A DNA stretch of 64,000 nucleotides, from the NCBI GenBank assembly GCA_015499985.1, contig JAAAUF010000036.1, positions 24,944 through 88,943 on the forward strand. The letters run 5' to 3'. The position numbers were made by a program, and so were the translations under genes. The notes under the pieces were generated by a model, which was given only the letters and a program-made list of their open reading frames with translations, was not told the DNA's origin and made no database searches. This document shows positions 1 to 11,100 of the stretch, piece by piece; position 1 is the first letter of the stretch, and the number at the start of each line of letters is the position of its first letter. This DNA comes from Haplosporangium gracile. Its lineage: Eukaryota > Mortierellomycota > Mortierellomycetes > Mortierellales > Mortierellaceae.

Positions 1-3000
1 ATTCAGACCGATAGTGTACATTTTCTCGTCGGGCGAATAGCTGCCAGAGTTTATCATGCAGGGCAACTTGAGATACGGAAGCTCTCCAAAACGGACACCA
101 GCCATGTGTGCATTGGTGAAATCGGCCTGATGGATCCAGCTCTTTGTGAGTGTCGCTCCCGTCAAGTTGGCTCCCTGTAGCTGCGCAGAATCAAACTGAC
201 CGTCTGTCAGATCTGCATTTGGGATGCAAATACCCCTCAGATCGACGCCGTTGAATCGTACTCCGGCCTTGACCAAGATAGTGAACGCGTTGGCGGCAGC
301 GATGGCTGCACTGGCATCGTTCTTGGACTCTTCGATCACATTTAAGAGTTGCTGCCGGAAGGATAAATCCTGTGGCACTCGCTCAGCGAGGAACTGGACG
401 ATCGAGGGTTCAGTGACAATGCTCATCCGAGCCAGACAGGTTGTGACATCCAGTGCAGCTTCGAGTTCCTGTTCGCCATAATCTTCGACATCTGCAGCCT
501 TGACATATTCGAGAGGGTCGTAAATGGTCCTTGAATAAAAGTACTCCAGAAGAGATCGATGGAGGAACCGAAAGTAGGCGCCAGACCGCATCACCGTACT
601 GGACTCTCGCAGCAGCTTGATCTGGCCATTCGGCCAGAAGAACGAGGCCTTCCATGTCTTGAGGTCGCGCAAGTGAGTGTACTTGACGACGGGGTTTCTG
701 TTATTCTCGAAGAAGATCGAGGTAGAAAGGTCCTTCTGGAACTTCATGCCATGGTGGACAAAGTTGTCCTCGACAAGCATCTCCAGCTCCGCTCGCTCGT
801 CGCCACTCAGTGGGTTGCTCTCCAATCTCCTGCGGTTGACCACGAGCCATCGCTTGACAAAGCTATCGTACAGCTGCACGCGGGTGATCCTGATTGCTGA
901 AAGGTCCCTCTTGGATCCAACCTCTGCAGGGAGAGCATCCAGTGCCAACGTCAAAAGGAAGGGGTTTGAGACCAGTTCCATAAGGCGTGGGATGTTGACT
1001 AGCTTGTCCATGTACTCTTCCGCTGTCCAAGAAGGCCGGTCTTGAAGAGGGTCGTCGGCAGGCACCTCTTTGACATACTCGATGACGTATTGCTGGATCT
1101 GCTCTTTGGAAAACGCAGCAATGGCCGCCTCTTGAAAGAGATCCGTCGCAGTGCGCTCGTATGGACCAACTGGTTGAGGCTGGAACCGAGAGCGGTAGTC
1201 TTGTCCCAAGTACTGGCTGCGGCAGCTGATGACGAGCTTGATTTTCCATTGTCCTGCCTGATTGAACTGGTTGGTGGTGTAGATGTTGCCCTTGAGCTGA
1301 CTTTCGTCGTATCCATCGCAAATGAGAATGAACTTTCGGTGCAACTTCATCTCATGGATCTGGTCCTCCGTAAAGTTGAGGCACTCCAACTGCTTCTCGA
1401 TCAACATGTGTGTGGGATTGTCGATGGTGGGGAGGTTGATGTGGAGAGGGATGGGTCCATGTCTCTTGTAGTCGTTCCAGAGGGTGTGCTCCAGCTCGAG
1501 GTTGAATGTGGATTTGCCTGCACCAGAATCTCCCAGTAGAAGCAGGACATGGCGAGGGCCGTTCAGAAACTCTAATGCCTTCTCCATGAGCGGGAAAAGA
1601 GTGTCGTCGGTCGCGTTCATGCTTGGTTTCGCCTGGGGAGGGATGTAGACGCCTTTTTTGTGCTCCTTAAGTCGCTGAAGTTTGAGCTTGTGCAACTCAT
1701 ACTCCAGATAGGGGACCTTTTGAACCTTAGCGAGGAGCGGCGAGGATGTGGGCAGAGGAAGTCGGCTCTTCAGCGGGTAGTGAGGCTTGGCGGCAACGGC
1801 TTGGTCATGCTGGAGTTCTTTGAACAAGGCAAGAGTGCTGATTCTAACGGCATCGTCGGCAATGGCACCAAGCTGACCAATGATGTTCTGCATCCAAGTT
1901 CTGACGCTCTCGTCCTGACCCCACTCTGGGTCATCCTTGTACAGAACTCCAAGGAGCTCAATGGCTTGGCGGCGAGAGGTAGAGTCCCAAATGACATTGG
2001 ACGCGATATCGCCCAACAACTGGCAGATCCCCCACTGGAAGAAAGGATCCCTACGACAAGGCGCCTCGCAGACAAGTCGATAAAAGTCAGCCAGTTGACC
2101 TTCCCGAACAAAAAACTCAGCTCGGCGGACTGCCGAGTACCACGGACGCTTATGACCAGAGCCCAGCGCATTTCCGAGGTTCTCAACAATGCCTTGTCCA
2201 CTCTCGACCAACGAACATATGGCCCCGTAGCTAGTCTTGGCGCCTTCAAACATAGTGCCGGCAACCGCCGCCATGCTATTGAGTCCCTCAAAAAGTTCTC
2301 CCAGATCAAGTTTGAGCACAGACGACAACTTGACCATACTGTTCACAACTTCTAGCGTGTAGCGACCTAGTGCTTGCGCTGTCGTCTCATTGTCGGGGAC
2401 GTACTGGAGGGCTTGAAAGGCGTACGATGCCTGGTACAGAAGGTAAGGGTCCGAAGTTCCCTTCAATCCAGACAAGACTGCTGTCAACGGCTCATGCTCC
2501 TGAATGCGGTCCAAATCGTTGATCTTGTGCTCAGCCATGACATCAAGAACAGACGAGACAGCCAGCGTCAATTGGTAGAGGTACCCGGTCGACTGATAAT
2601 GAGTTGCCTGTAGGCGTCTCCGGAGGATGCTAAGGATTTTGATCAAGTCGTCTGCTTCCAGATAGCCCAGTTTGGCGCCTTGAACCAGTTGCACCAGCGC
2701 TTGAAGAAGAGGTTCCATTAGGATGCTGGATTCCTCAAACTTGCCGACGACATTGTTGAGCAACTTGCGGTAGTACTCGCAATCCAGAATAGGTCCAAGT
2801 ATGACAACTTCAGCAATGTCGTTAGAGTCATTGGTGGCGTCTTCGGCGAAAGCCCTGATAATCCCTTGCACGATCTGGAGAAGGTGGTCCTGCTCGAGGG
2901 GGTCCCGCAACGCTGCAATCCACTCGTGACGATAGCTGTCCAGGACCTTGTCGTTCGGCGGTTGGCTGGGTGTTTCCTTAGAAACCGTGTCGGACTTCGA

Positions 3001-3471
3001 GACATTGGGTAGAAGAGTAGCGCACTGGACAAGCTGAGGTGTGGTGTCAATGCGGTCGCCGAACTTTGGCCAATGAGTCCTGGTTACGGGTTTCGACAGG
3101 TTCTTGGGGAAAATATCTGTACGGCTCTGGAGACACTTGGGAGAAGGAGAAGCAGAGACTCTTCTATTCGAACCAGCAGAGGTAGAACCAACAAGAGGAG
3201 GACTAGAAAGACTTCTTGACACGCGACTGTCAAGAGGAGCAGAGCTTCCATTAGCGCAAATGACAGTATTGCTGCGTTGGGACTGACCGAGGGCTATCGG
3301 CAACTTGCTCTGTTCGACAAAGACTGCGGCGATTCCATTCTTGATAGACCGATCGCCAGTGTTGACCAAAGGACTGGTGGCCCTTCTGGCGGCGCTGATG
3401 ATTCGAGAGAAGGCTGACTCTTTGGTCTTGGAGACCTTTGCTGACTGAGTGCCAGCAGCCGGTTTGGTCAT
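1..3471 (-). CDS. NACHT/STAND NTPase with pentapeptide repeats (partial, C-terminus off the window)
   Basis: The reverse frame is open for 1157 codons from the ATG at 3471 to the window edge, with no intron. Residues 1-130 are Ser/Thr-rich and probably disordered; about 130-560 are a helical region I cannot assign. A Walker A motif GDSGAGKS lies at residues 647-654 and a Walker B-like CDGYDE at 718-723, followed by a winged-helix-like segment with FLHRSLLEYF, as in NACHT NTPases. Pentapeptide repeats (LRGICIPNADL, LQGANLTGATL, ADFTNAHMAGV) occupy roughly 1068-1128. The last visible residues, SYSPDEKMYTIGL, resemble the first strand of a WD40 repeat, so a beta-propeller may continue beyond the edge. 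STAND proteins act as ATP-dependent signalling switches, in fungi often in self/non-self recognition. The ligand and output here are unknown. It is divergent from the TSC2 gene. Confidence 0.85.
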   Translation of the reverse strand, partial: MTKPAAGTQSAKVSKTKESAFSRIISAARRATSPLVNTGDRSIKNGIAAVFVEQSKLPIALGQSQRSNTVICANGSSAPLDSRVSRSLSSPPLVGSTSAGSNRRVSASPSPKCLQSRTDIFPKNLSKPVTRTHWPKFGDRIDTTPQLVQCATLLPNVSKSDTVSKETPSQPPNDKVLDSYRHEWIAALRDPLEQDHLLQIVQGIIRAFAEDATNDSNDIAEVVILGPILDCEYYRKLLNNVVGKFEESSILMEPLLQALVQLVQGAKLGYLEADDLIKILSILRRRLQATHYQSTGYLYQLTLAVSSVLDVMAEHKINDLDRIQEHEPLTAVLSGLKGTSDPYLLYQASYAFQALQYVPDNETTAQALGRYTLEVVNSMVKLSSVLKLDLGELFEGLNSMAAVAGTMFEGAKTSYGAICSLVESGQGIVENLGNALGSGHKRPWYSAVRRAEFFVREGQLADFYRLVCEAPCRRDPFFQWGICQLLGDIASNVIWDSTSRRQAIELLGVLYKDDPEWGQDESVRTWMQNIIGQLGAIADDAVRISTLALFKELQHDQAVAAKPHYPLKSRLPLPTSSPLLAKVQKVPYLEYELHKLKLQRLKEHKKGVYIPPQAKPSMNATDDTLFPLMEKALEFLNGPRHVLLLLGDSGAGKSTFNLELEHTLWNDYKRHGPIPLHINLPTIDNPTHMLIEKQLECLNFTEDQIHEMKLHRKFILICDGYDESQLKGNIYTTNQFNQAGQWKIKLVISCRSQYLGQDYRSRFQPQPVGPYERTATDLFQEAAIAAFSKEQIQQYVIEYVKEVPADDPLQDRPSWTAEEYMDKLVNIPRLMELVSNPFLLTLALDALPAEVGSKRDLSAIRITRVQLYDSFVKRWLVVNRRRLESNPLSGDERAELEMLVEDNFVHHGMKFQKDLSTSIFFENNRNPVVKYTHLRDLKTWKASFFWPNGQIKLLRESSTVMRSGAYFRFLHRSLLEYFYSRTIYDPLEYVKAADVEDYGEQELEAALDVTTCLARMSIVTEPSIVQFLAERVPQDLSFRQQLLNVIEESKNDASAAIAAANAFTILVKAGVRFNGVDLRGICIPNADLTDGQFDSAQLQGANLTGATLTKSWIHQADFTNAHMAGVRFGELPYLKLPCMINSGSYSPDEKMYTIGLN

Positions 3472-5196
3472 TTGTTGTGTTGTATGTGTGTTAATCCTAC
3501 TCATGTTTAACAAAGTCGGAGATTTGATGAGCATATGCTTTTTTTTTCACACACATCTTTAGACTCTTTGTGTTCGACTCCAAGGATAAATCAAACAAAC
3601 ATAGCTGTCTTTTTCTCTTACCTGTTAGAAAAGGCCTTTCAAGTATATGTCTATGTTGTTCTTGTGAAGACGAGATAAGGCGGACGCCGGGAAGTTTTGA
3701 GACTATGATGCACAAATTGCCAATGACGACTGTTAGCCAGGGTTTGTTGCTGCTTTTGCACAGCTGGGCAAAGCGAGGGGGTCGAAAGTAGAGTATCATT
3801 CATTCGTACCAAAGCACTCAGCAGTAAAGTGTCCTTCTTTCCCTTGTGGAGCCGTCGCGAAGTATGGGATAAAAATCTGGTATGACTATTGAAGGGCTGA
3901 ATAGGTTACTGTTAGTTAAAGCGATTGGAGCCATTCTTAGTACTGGTGTCGGCTCCAACTTGCCAGTACGAACAAAAGTCATGGAGAGAAGGCGTGTGGG
4001 GCTTTATTATTTCGATATGAAAACACGCATTGTTACTTACATGCTTGGGTTATTCAATTCTTTGTCCCCTTCGGTTCAGGGACGGGTTGGTTAGATGTGT
4101 TGAAGGTTGGATGGAGAGGAATGTCAAAAAACTGGAGAATGACAAAAGTTGAAAAGAGATGAGAGAGAGGAAGGCAGTCTGCGGAAGGTGCAAAGTGTAT
4201 CGTCTTTCTGCTTGTGTTCTTATTGCAGTTACACAAATGAAAGATAGACCATGGCATGGTTCACCACTGGAGGGTTGCATGCCTTGTTTTCACCATGTTT
4301 TGCCTTTTGAACGCTATTTTCATATTTGATACAATCGAGAACGAATCAGAGGCAGTAGAGTTGCTTTTCGTTTAGAAAGAATGTCTCACAGCTTTTGGAG
4401 ACATGATTGAGTTGGATGCCTAGCACTGGAGCAAGTGCATCCTCCTGTGGGTTGGGCGTAAAGGAGCATAGCGTGAACGCAGGTATTCAATTGCAACGGC
4501 AATTCTCACGATAACAAATTATTAATTTCCTCTCTACCCTGAGACTTATTATTCCAGCAGAAATGACAAGATGATTTTTCATCTTGGGTGGGCGAGCCGT
4601 GGCTCGTTCTTTCTCACAGCATTCAGTACAACAAGGCCGCTCTTCACCGCCGCTCTTCATCGCCGCCATCCTTCTTTTACCCGAATCTAATCAACAACAC
4701 CTTTTATCTGAACCCCGATCCTCTTCCTCCTCGACACACCCATACTCCCTTACTTCTGGCGACTCCTTCTCAGCGATCACCTTGGCGAGATTCTACATGT
4801 ACAATATTCAGCACTTCTGTCTTCAAAGAAGGAGGTCAACGAAAGGCGCCATTGATTCCACATCACACTAACCACACATTGACCGTTGACACCTCTTCCA
4901 CTACGGTAGAGTTACGCCAGTCTGTCGTCTCTCCTGCGTTCTTATTCCTGTTCAGTTTGAGTCCAAATAACTTTGTCGTCGTCTCTTGGAAAACGAATTC
5001 GAAAGCATAGGCTTAGGGTAAGAAAAGAAGCATGGTTCACACTCACTATATCATGCGATGGCTGCGAGCTTGTAAAAAATAAACAAAAGGTGTAGAAAGA
5101 AAAACGCACAGCTGACTCACACGTACGTCAATCCTAATGTGCCCATCATATAGTCATTATCTTCGCTCATAAGCGCGCTACGCCTCATAAATCGCC
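3472..5196. other. Divergent intergenic region (NACHT gene / TSC2)
   Basis: About 1.7 kb between two divergently transcribed genes. Reading frames here are short and lack recognisable domains. It contains T-rich tracts near 3538-3546 and CT-rich stretches around 4620-4950 facing the TSC2 gene. It presumably carries both promoters and 5' leaders; I see no RNA gene or repeat family in it. Confidence 0.6.
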
Positions 5197-8100
5197 ATGA
5201 CAAGCAAATCCAAACCAACATCGTCCAAGCTCAACAGCTTCTTCAAGTTCCGCATATCATCCAAGGAGACGACACTACATGAGACACTACGACTGGACTC
5301 TGCCAGACCATCCGACCCCATCGATGCCAACGAGATTGTCCAACAGCTTGTTCCAGGAGCAAACTCACTGCAGTCGCGTCTCAGAACACTCGAGGAATTG
5401 AGCGGAATCATCCTTAGCTACCCCTTCCAACATATCAGCGAACTCTGGATTGCCATCGAAGACTTGCTGGAGGCCGGCGTCCCCCACAATGCACGCAAGG
5501 CTGCCTGGAGCTTCATGATTGCCTGTATTCGTGGTCAGTTCGAGGACCTCGGAATGCTCCGCGCCATCTTCTACCAGGCTATCAACAACCACGAAATTTG
5601 GGAGGATTTCGACGATAAACTGGAGGCCCTCAAGGAGCTCACCAACAACGGACGGGATGTCTATGGATTCGAAAAGAACATCGTACGACTTTTGGCTCAC
5701 TGGATCGCGTCGAGTTTCGAACAAGCTAAGGTCGCCCAGCATGTGAGCCAACAACGTCTTGGTATGCAGAAATCCACTACTTCACTGGCATCACTCAGTA
5801 GTACACCGCAGCTCATCCTCCTACAAAAGCCGATCCCTCATTTCGACACAACGATGGCGCTCCTCATCAATGTTGTCAAGTTCAACTTTGTCTTTTTCGA
5901 TGAACTCGAGATTGCCAGCCTACTCGACCTCCTCCACACTATCTGCATCAACGCCCCCGAGGATACGGCCCATACCATTGGATTTCTGGACGTCATTGTA
6001 CGGTACGGATATGTGCCCCAGGAGGGCCTTTCAACCTTCCTCAAGATCCTATGTCACACAACACTCTCGGACGTGTATCAGGAACGAGCTTGGATGATTA
6101 CCCTCAACTTGATGAAGAGTCATAGTGCCCACAGTGCGATTCGACTGCTCTGTCTCAACCTCCGTTCAAAAGGCGAAGTTGCTTCATCGGTCGCTCATAC
6201 GCGGGTTATCCAAGGATCCATCCGTCTATTGCAGAGGTCTGTCTGGGGCAGCACACCAATCGACACACTATCGGTCTCTTTTTCGACAATCCTGTGGTCG
6301 CTGAAGAGCGCCGTCGATTTCGAATCCAAGGATGTCAACCAGGATATTGTCATCAGTCTGGGCACCTTGTTGGGGGCACATGCCGATGACCTGCGAGACC
6401 TAGAGTACGAACTCATCATGGATGTTTTGGAGCGACTCAAGGAATCTGTGAAGGAAAAACCCGTCGGAGAACATGCATCAACCAAACCGTTTGTTTTCAG
6501 ATCGGGAGACCACGCCACGTCAACCGTTCATCAGCTCCACCCCAACAACGCCTTCAGGGACGCGTACGGAGGACTTCTCTATCAATTCCTCGAACTCTAC
6601 AGCCGCAAAAAGATCCCAGGAATTGCTGCGCGGCTGATGATGCTGCTGGCATCATTACAGGATCACCTACCGGAAGACACCATGTTACTTTTGCTCGATT
6701 ACTACTACACGGAGCACCAATTTTACCCATATACCCTCAACTGGCTGGAGAGACTACATCATCTCGTTCAAGTTTCAGTCATTCAGGACAAGCGGCCCAA
6801 GGTTCGTTCGAGAGCATTGCAGATCGCTCTGGATGTCTACGATGCCTCGTTGGATTTCTTTCACGATGCCATCGTGACCGCAGTATTCCTGGATGTTTTC
6901 GCCCGCATGGACTCGGAGACGGATCAAGTACTTGCCTTGCAAGTTACGGAACTCCTCATTCGCGCAACGCGGACGGCTTCAGATGACCTCTTCCCCAGGC
7001 TTCTGGACCGCATTGTACAAAACATTCGCTGCAGCTGCCATGCCCCCAGGCAACCCATATCTGGCAGTTCTACCCAGACTTCCTTAGCTTCTCGACTCGG
7101 CATGACATCTTCCAGCTCGACCAATACCAACCAAAGCCACCAGCCATCAGGACCCGCTGTCACTTGCCAGTCTCTTTCGGCAGCCATTGGCATCATCGAC
7201 CTGTTCCAGCATGCGCTCTACGACCCGAACGGTGCTTCCAGAGTGGATACGTTCTTCAGCCTGCTGGTCGGACTTGCAATCAATCAGGATGTCCATAAAG
7301 CAAGCAGGCTGGTCCTACTTGACTTTCTCCTCTGCCTTCGCGTCGACCTGGATCACAGAATCTTTTGCTCAACACCCAGTACCATTGAAAGCATGACATC
7401 AGCTACGGAACAATTGTTGAGTGAGGACACAAGGCAGGATCGAGGCGATCGACCAGGGCCTTTAAGCGGACATACGCGGAATACGGGATTGGGGACATCT
7501 GCGCAGGCTGCCTTCGCAGCAAGGCAACAGACTGGTCAGTCGACGGCCCATCTAACAAACAACTGGAAGCAGCTCATGCAAGGCAGGACCATGCAAGCGA
7601 GCCCATACGCCATCTCTTACCTTGAAATTGCATCAACAACCTCCGACAACCCAACTAGTGAGACCTTGCCAGCGCCTCTTGTCGGATGCGCCAAGGTGAT
7701 ACTCAACGTCCCGTTGTACATGACCGGCATCATGTCGATTCTGGACCAGGAGCGGAATTTTGAGGTGTACTCGTTCGTCATCCAGCGACTGCCCTCTCAG
7801 TTGTTTAACAAACACCTGTTCTGCAACAGCTCTGAGCAGATCACTAAGCTGCACAGCGTGCTTGTAGACATGACTTTGCGCGACAAGTTCCCAGAGTCTC
7901 TCCGCAATTTGCCCCTCAGCGCCAAGCGGCACAACATCCACATTCTGGCCTACAAAGTCTTGGTGATTCTCCTCTGCTACAACAACAAGTTCAGTACGAA
8001 CGAACTGCACGATCTTGTTCATGCTTTCGTGGTGGGGCTTCAGAGGCAGGCGACATGTGCCAAGATCTGTATCCACGCCTTAGCCGTCTGCTGCTACGAG

Positions 8101-11100
8101 CTTCCGCAATCGATGACCAAGCACCTCCCTGGCACTGTCCTCAAGTTGTCGCAGATCATGTCTACCGCCACCATCAGTGTCCATATCCTCGAGTTTTTGT
8201 CAACTGTCGCGAGATTGCCGATGCTTTATTCTAACTTTGTCGAGAACGATTACAAGCGCGTGTTTGGTATCGCGCTCAAGTATATCCAGTACACCCACAG
8301 TGTTGCTGGCAACACTAACCCAGCACAAATAACTTCAACACCCTCCTCCGCAGTCTCGTCGCCCAACTCTCCGGCTGGCGCTAACCAAGGCCAGTCGTCG
8401 GCAGCAACACGTGCTCTCCCTCAGTATGTGTTGATCATGGCCTATCAGGTCATTGATGTTTGGTTCATGCTTCAGAGGCTATCAGAGCGCAGGAAATACG
8501 TCCCCTACATTGTCAGGAACCTCCTCATGGCCAACGAAACTGGGAAACGCGTGGATGAGCAGACCGAGACGTGTATGGACATGCTGGCCCGGTACTCCTA
8601 TGCCAACTGCGAGCCCAAACCCAAGCCGTCGTTAATCCAGCAGATCCTCATTGGCCCGACGGGCAAGACTGGGAAGCTGGTAACCAAGACTTGGCTCCAG
8701 GGAAACGCGTTTATTACGGTTCGAACAGCTCACAGTGTTGGGTGGGCAGAGATCACGGTTCGGAGGGCTTCTGGCACGGTTTCTTTCCTGCTCAAGATCG
8801 AAAACGACATGTTTATGAGTGGAGCAGATGGATTGGAGCTTAATTCCCTCCCAGGATTGTTGCGAATTCAGGAGGATGCCTTGGCGATCGACGTAGCGGC
8901 TCAACGACCCGGGAATGCATCTGTTGGAGGAGACACGCTGACCGACAACGAGAATGTTTCTGCTCCCTCTGCAGAATCGGAGAGCCGGCGCGAGGAAGCG
9001 CAACATCTGGCCGCCGTTTCAGGATTGTCTCAGAGGTTGAGTGAGGCCCGTCCTTCCTGGTTGTCTCCGAGGTCGACACCACAACATACGCCTCTGCACA
9101 CACCCCTCCACACCCCTCGGCATACACCACATCATACACCAAGAGTATCGCCATTGCCTTCTGGCGACAACACACCTTCGAGTTCGCCACCCTTCCGCTC
9201 CTTCCTCAATGCGATCCCTTCCAAGTTGGCGTTTGAAGGAGGCCATCATCGTGTTCAAACAGCGCCTACGGAGCATGTTGCGGTCTTTTCGTCACCTTCG
9301 CTCCACCCACTCCAAGAGTCTGAGGCACCTGTACATAGTCAGGATGATGGATTGGGTGATGTTGATGTCAAGGAGAGCCATATCCCTTCGTTGTCGACGG
9401 ACTCGACTCAGATCGGTGGTAACTTTTCATCAACCACTGCATCTTCTTCAGCTGCGACTTCTGCCGTTATGGGCAACCTTGGGCGGTCAAAGTCGGCATC
9501 CGATCACGGAGGTCCATCTCAGAAGACAGGTGTCAAGCATGCAGAGTTGAGTCGCGGTGCTCAGGGCAGTGCACTGGAGCAGACCAAGTCGTTGCTTTCA
9601 CACTCGATCGGAAAGCGAGAGGATGTTCGACGGTCGATCTCGTTGGCCTCCTCACGCAACAACAGCATCACAACTGCTATGGGACGCGCTCAGCGATACG
9701 CTCTCGCTCATGATGACCATCGACCTCCTGTGCTGAACGAGGGTACCGCACGGTACTATGATCGAGAGAGCAACGCTGAAGGGGCTCGTTCGTTCTCCAA
9801 GGCCAAGGTCGAGACCTTTGTTGACCCCAGTTTCCTGTTCATGCAGCTCACATCGTATCCAGATGTGATGGCGCGGGATGTCCCTATCCTGCTTGCTGAG
9901 GATGACGCAACAAATCGCGCTCTGGGTGTCTTGGATCGAACTCCTGTCGTCGACTTCCACAAGATTGGTGTCGTTTATGTTGGCAAGGGTCAGAGCAAGG
10001 AAGGCGAGATTCTGGGAAACACTCACGGATCGTCCGAATACACAAAGTTCTTGACGGGTCTTGGATCCCTTGTCCGCCTCAAGAACGCCAAGATCTATGC
10101 TGGAGGACTCGATTTGGAGATGGATTTGGACGGCGAGTATGCGTATTCGCATCAGGACGAGATTACGCAGATGATCTTCCATGTGGCGACGATGATGCCG
10201 AACTACCCACACGACGTCAACTTTGATGGCAAGAAGCGACATATCGGAAACGACTGGGTGACGATTGTGTTTAACGATTCCGGGGCGGATTATGACTTTG
10301 GAACCATCTCGGGTCAGTTCAATTTTATGACACTGGTAGTCACTCCTGTCTCTATGGCGTCTGTCACTTTTACCGAGGCTGCCAGTCGAGTTGGTCAACA
10401 ACAACAGCAACAGCAACAGCAACAGAGACTTGCGACCGACCTTGCAGAGGCTGCGTTGGCAGAGGGCTGGGAAGGTGACGAGGTGGTGGTACCGACAGCT
10501 ACAACCACAGGCGCGAGCTCTGGCCCGAGCATGGTACAGCCCTTCAAGAATGTCTGGTTCCAGGTGGTGATGCTGCGACGACCCGACATGCCCGAAATCG
10601 GACCGCTGGCGACATCCAAGATTATCAGTGCCACGGAGCTGCCTCGATTCACACGACAAATGGCGTTGCATGCCAACATCTATGCACAGGTCTACTACCA
10701 GCACTTGCAGAACTCTGTTGAGTACGTTTCGAACTGGCAGGAGCGCCTTCGCCAGATCAAGCGTGTGAAAGACCGATTGGCGGTCAATGCTGCTTCCAGT
10801 GCTGGTCAAGGATCGGGCGTTGGCGGAGCAGGTCAAGGTGGTAGTAGTGGCGGCACGAACGTACCTTCTGGAGGCGGTCCTGGTGGATCTGGTCCTGGAG
10901 GATCGCGAGCTGGGGCTGGACCTAATGGAGCATTAGGTGGTTCGAACAACAACAATTCTGGAACCGCTGGAGGTGGGAACAGTTCAAGTATCGGACTGGG
11001 TCTTGGACTCGGACTTGGATTGGGCTCCACATCGTCGTCATCTGGAGCGAATGTTACTGGCAACCAAGGTGGTGGTTCTGGCTCACAGGGCCAACAGAGT

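Noticed and set aside
9652..10836. 394-aa minus-strand frame opposite the TSC2 GAP region
   Set aside because: Antisense to a conserved GAP domain, with a poly-Leu run that is just the complement of the Gln codons.
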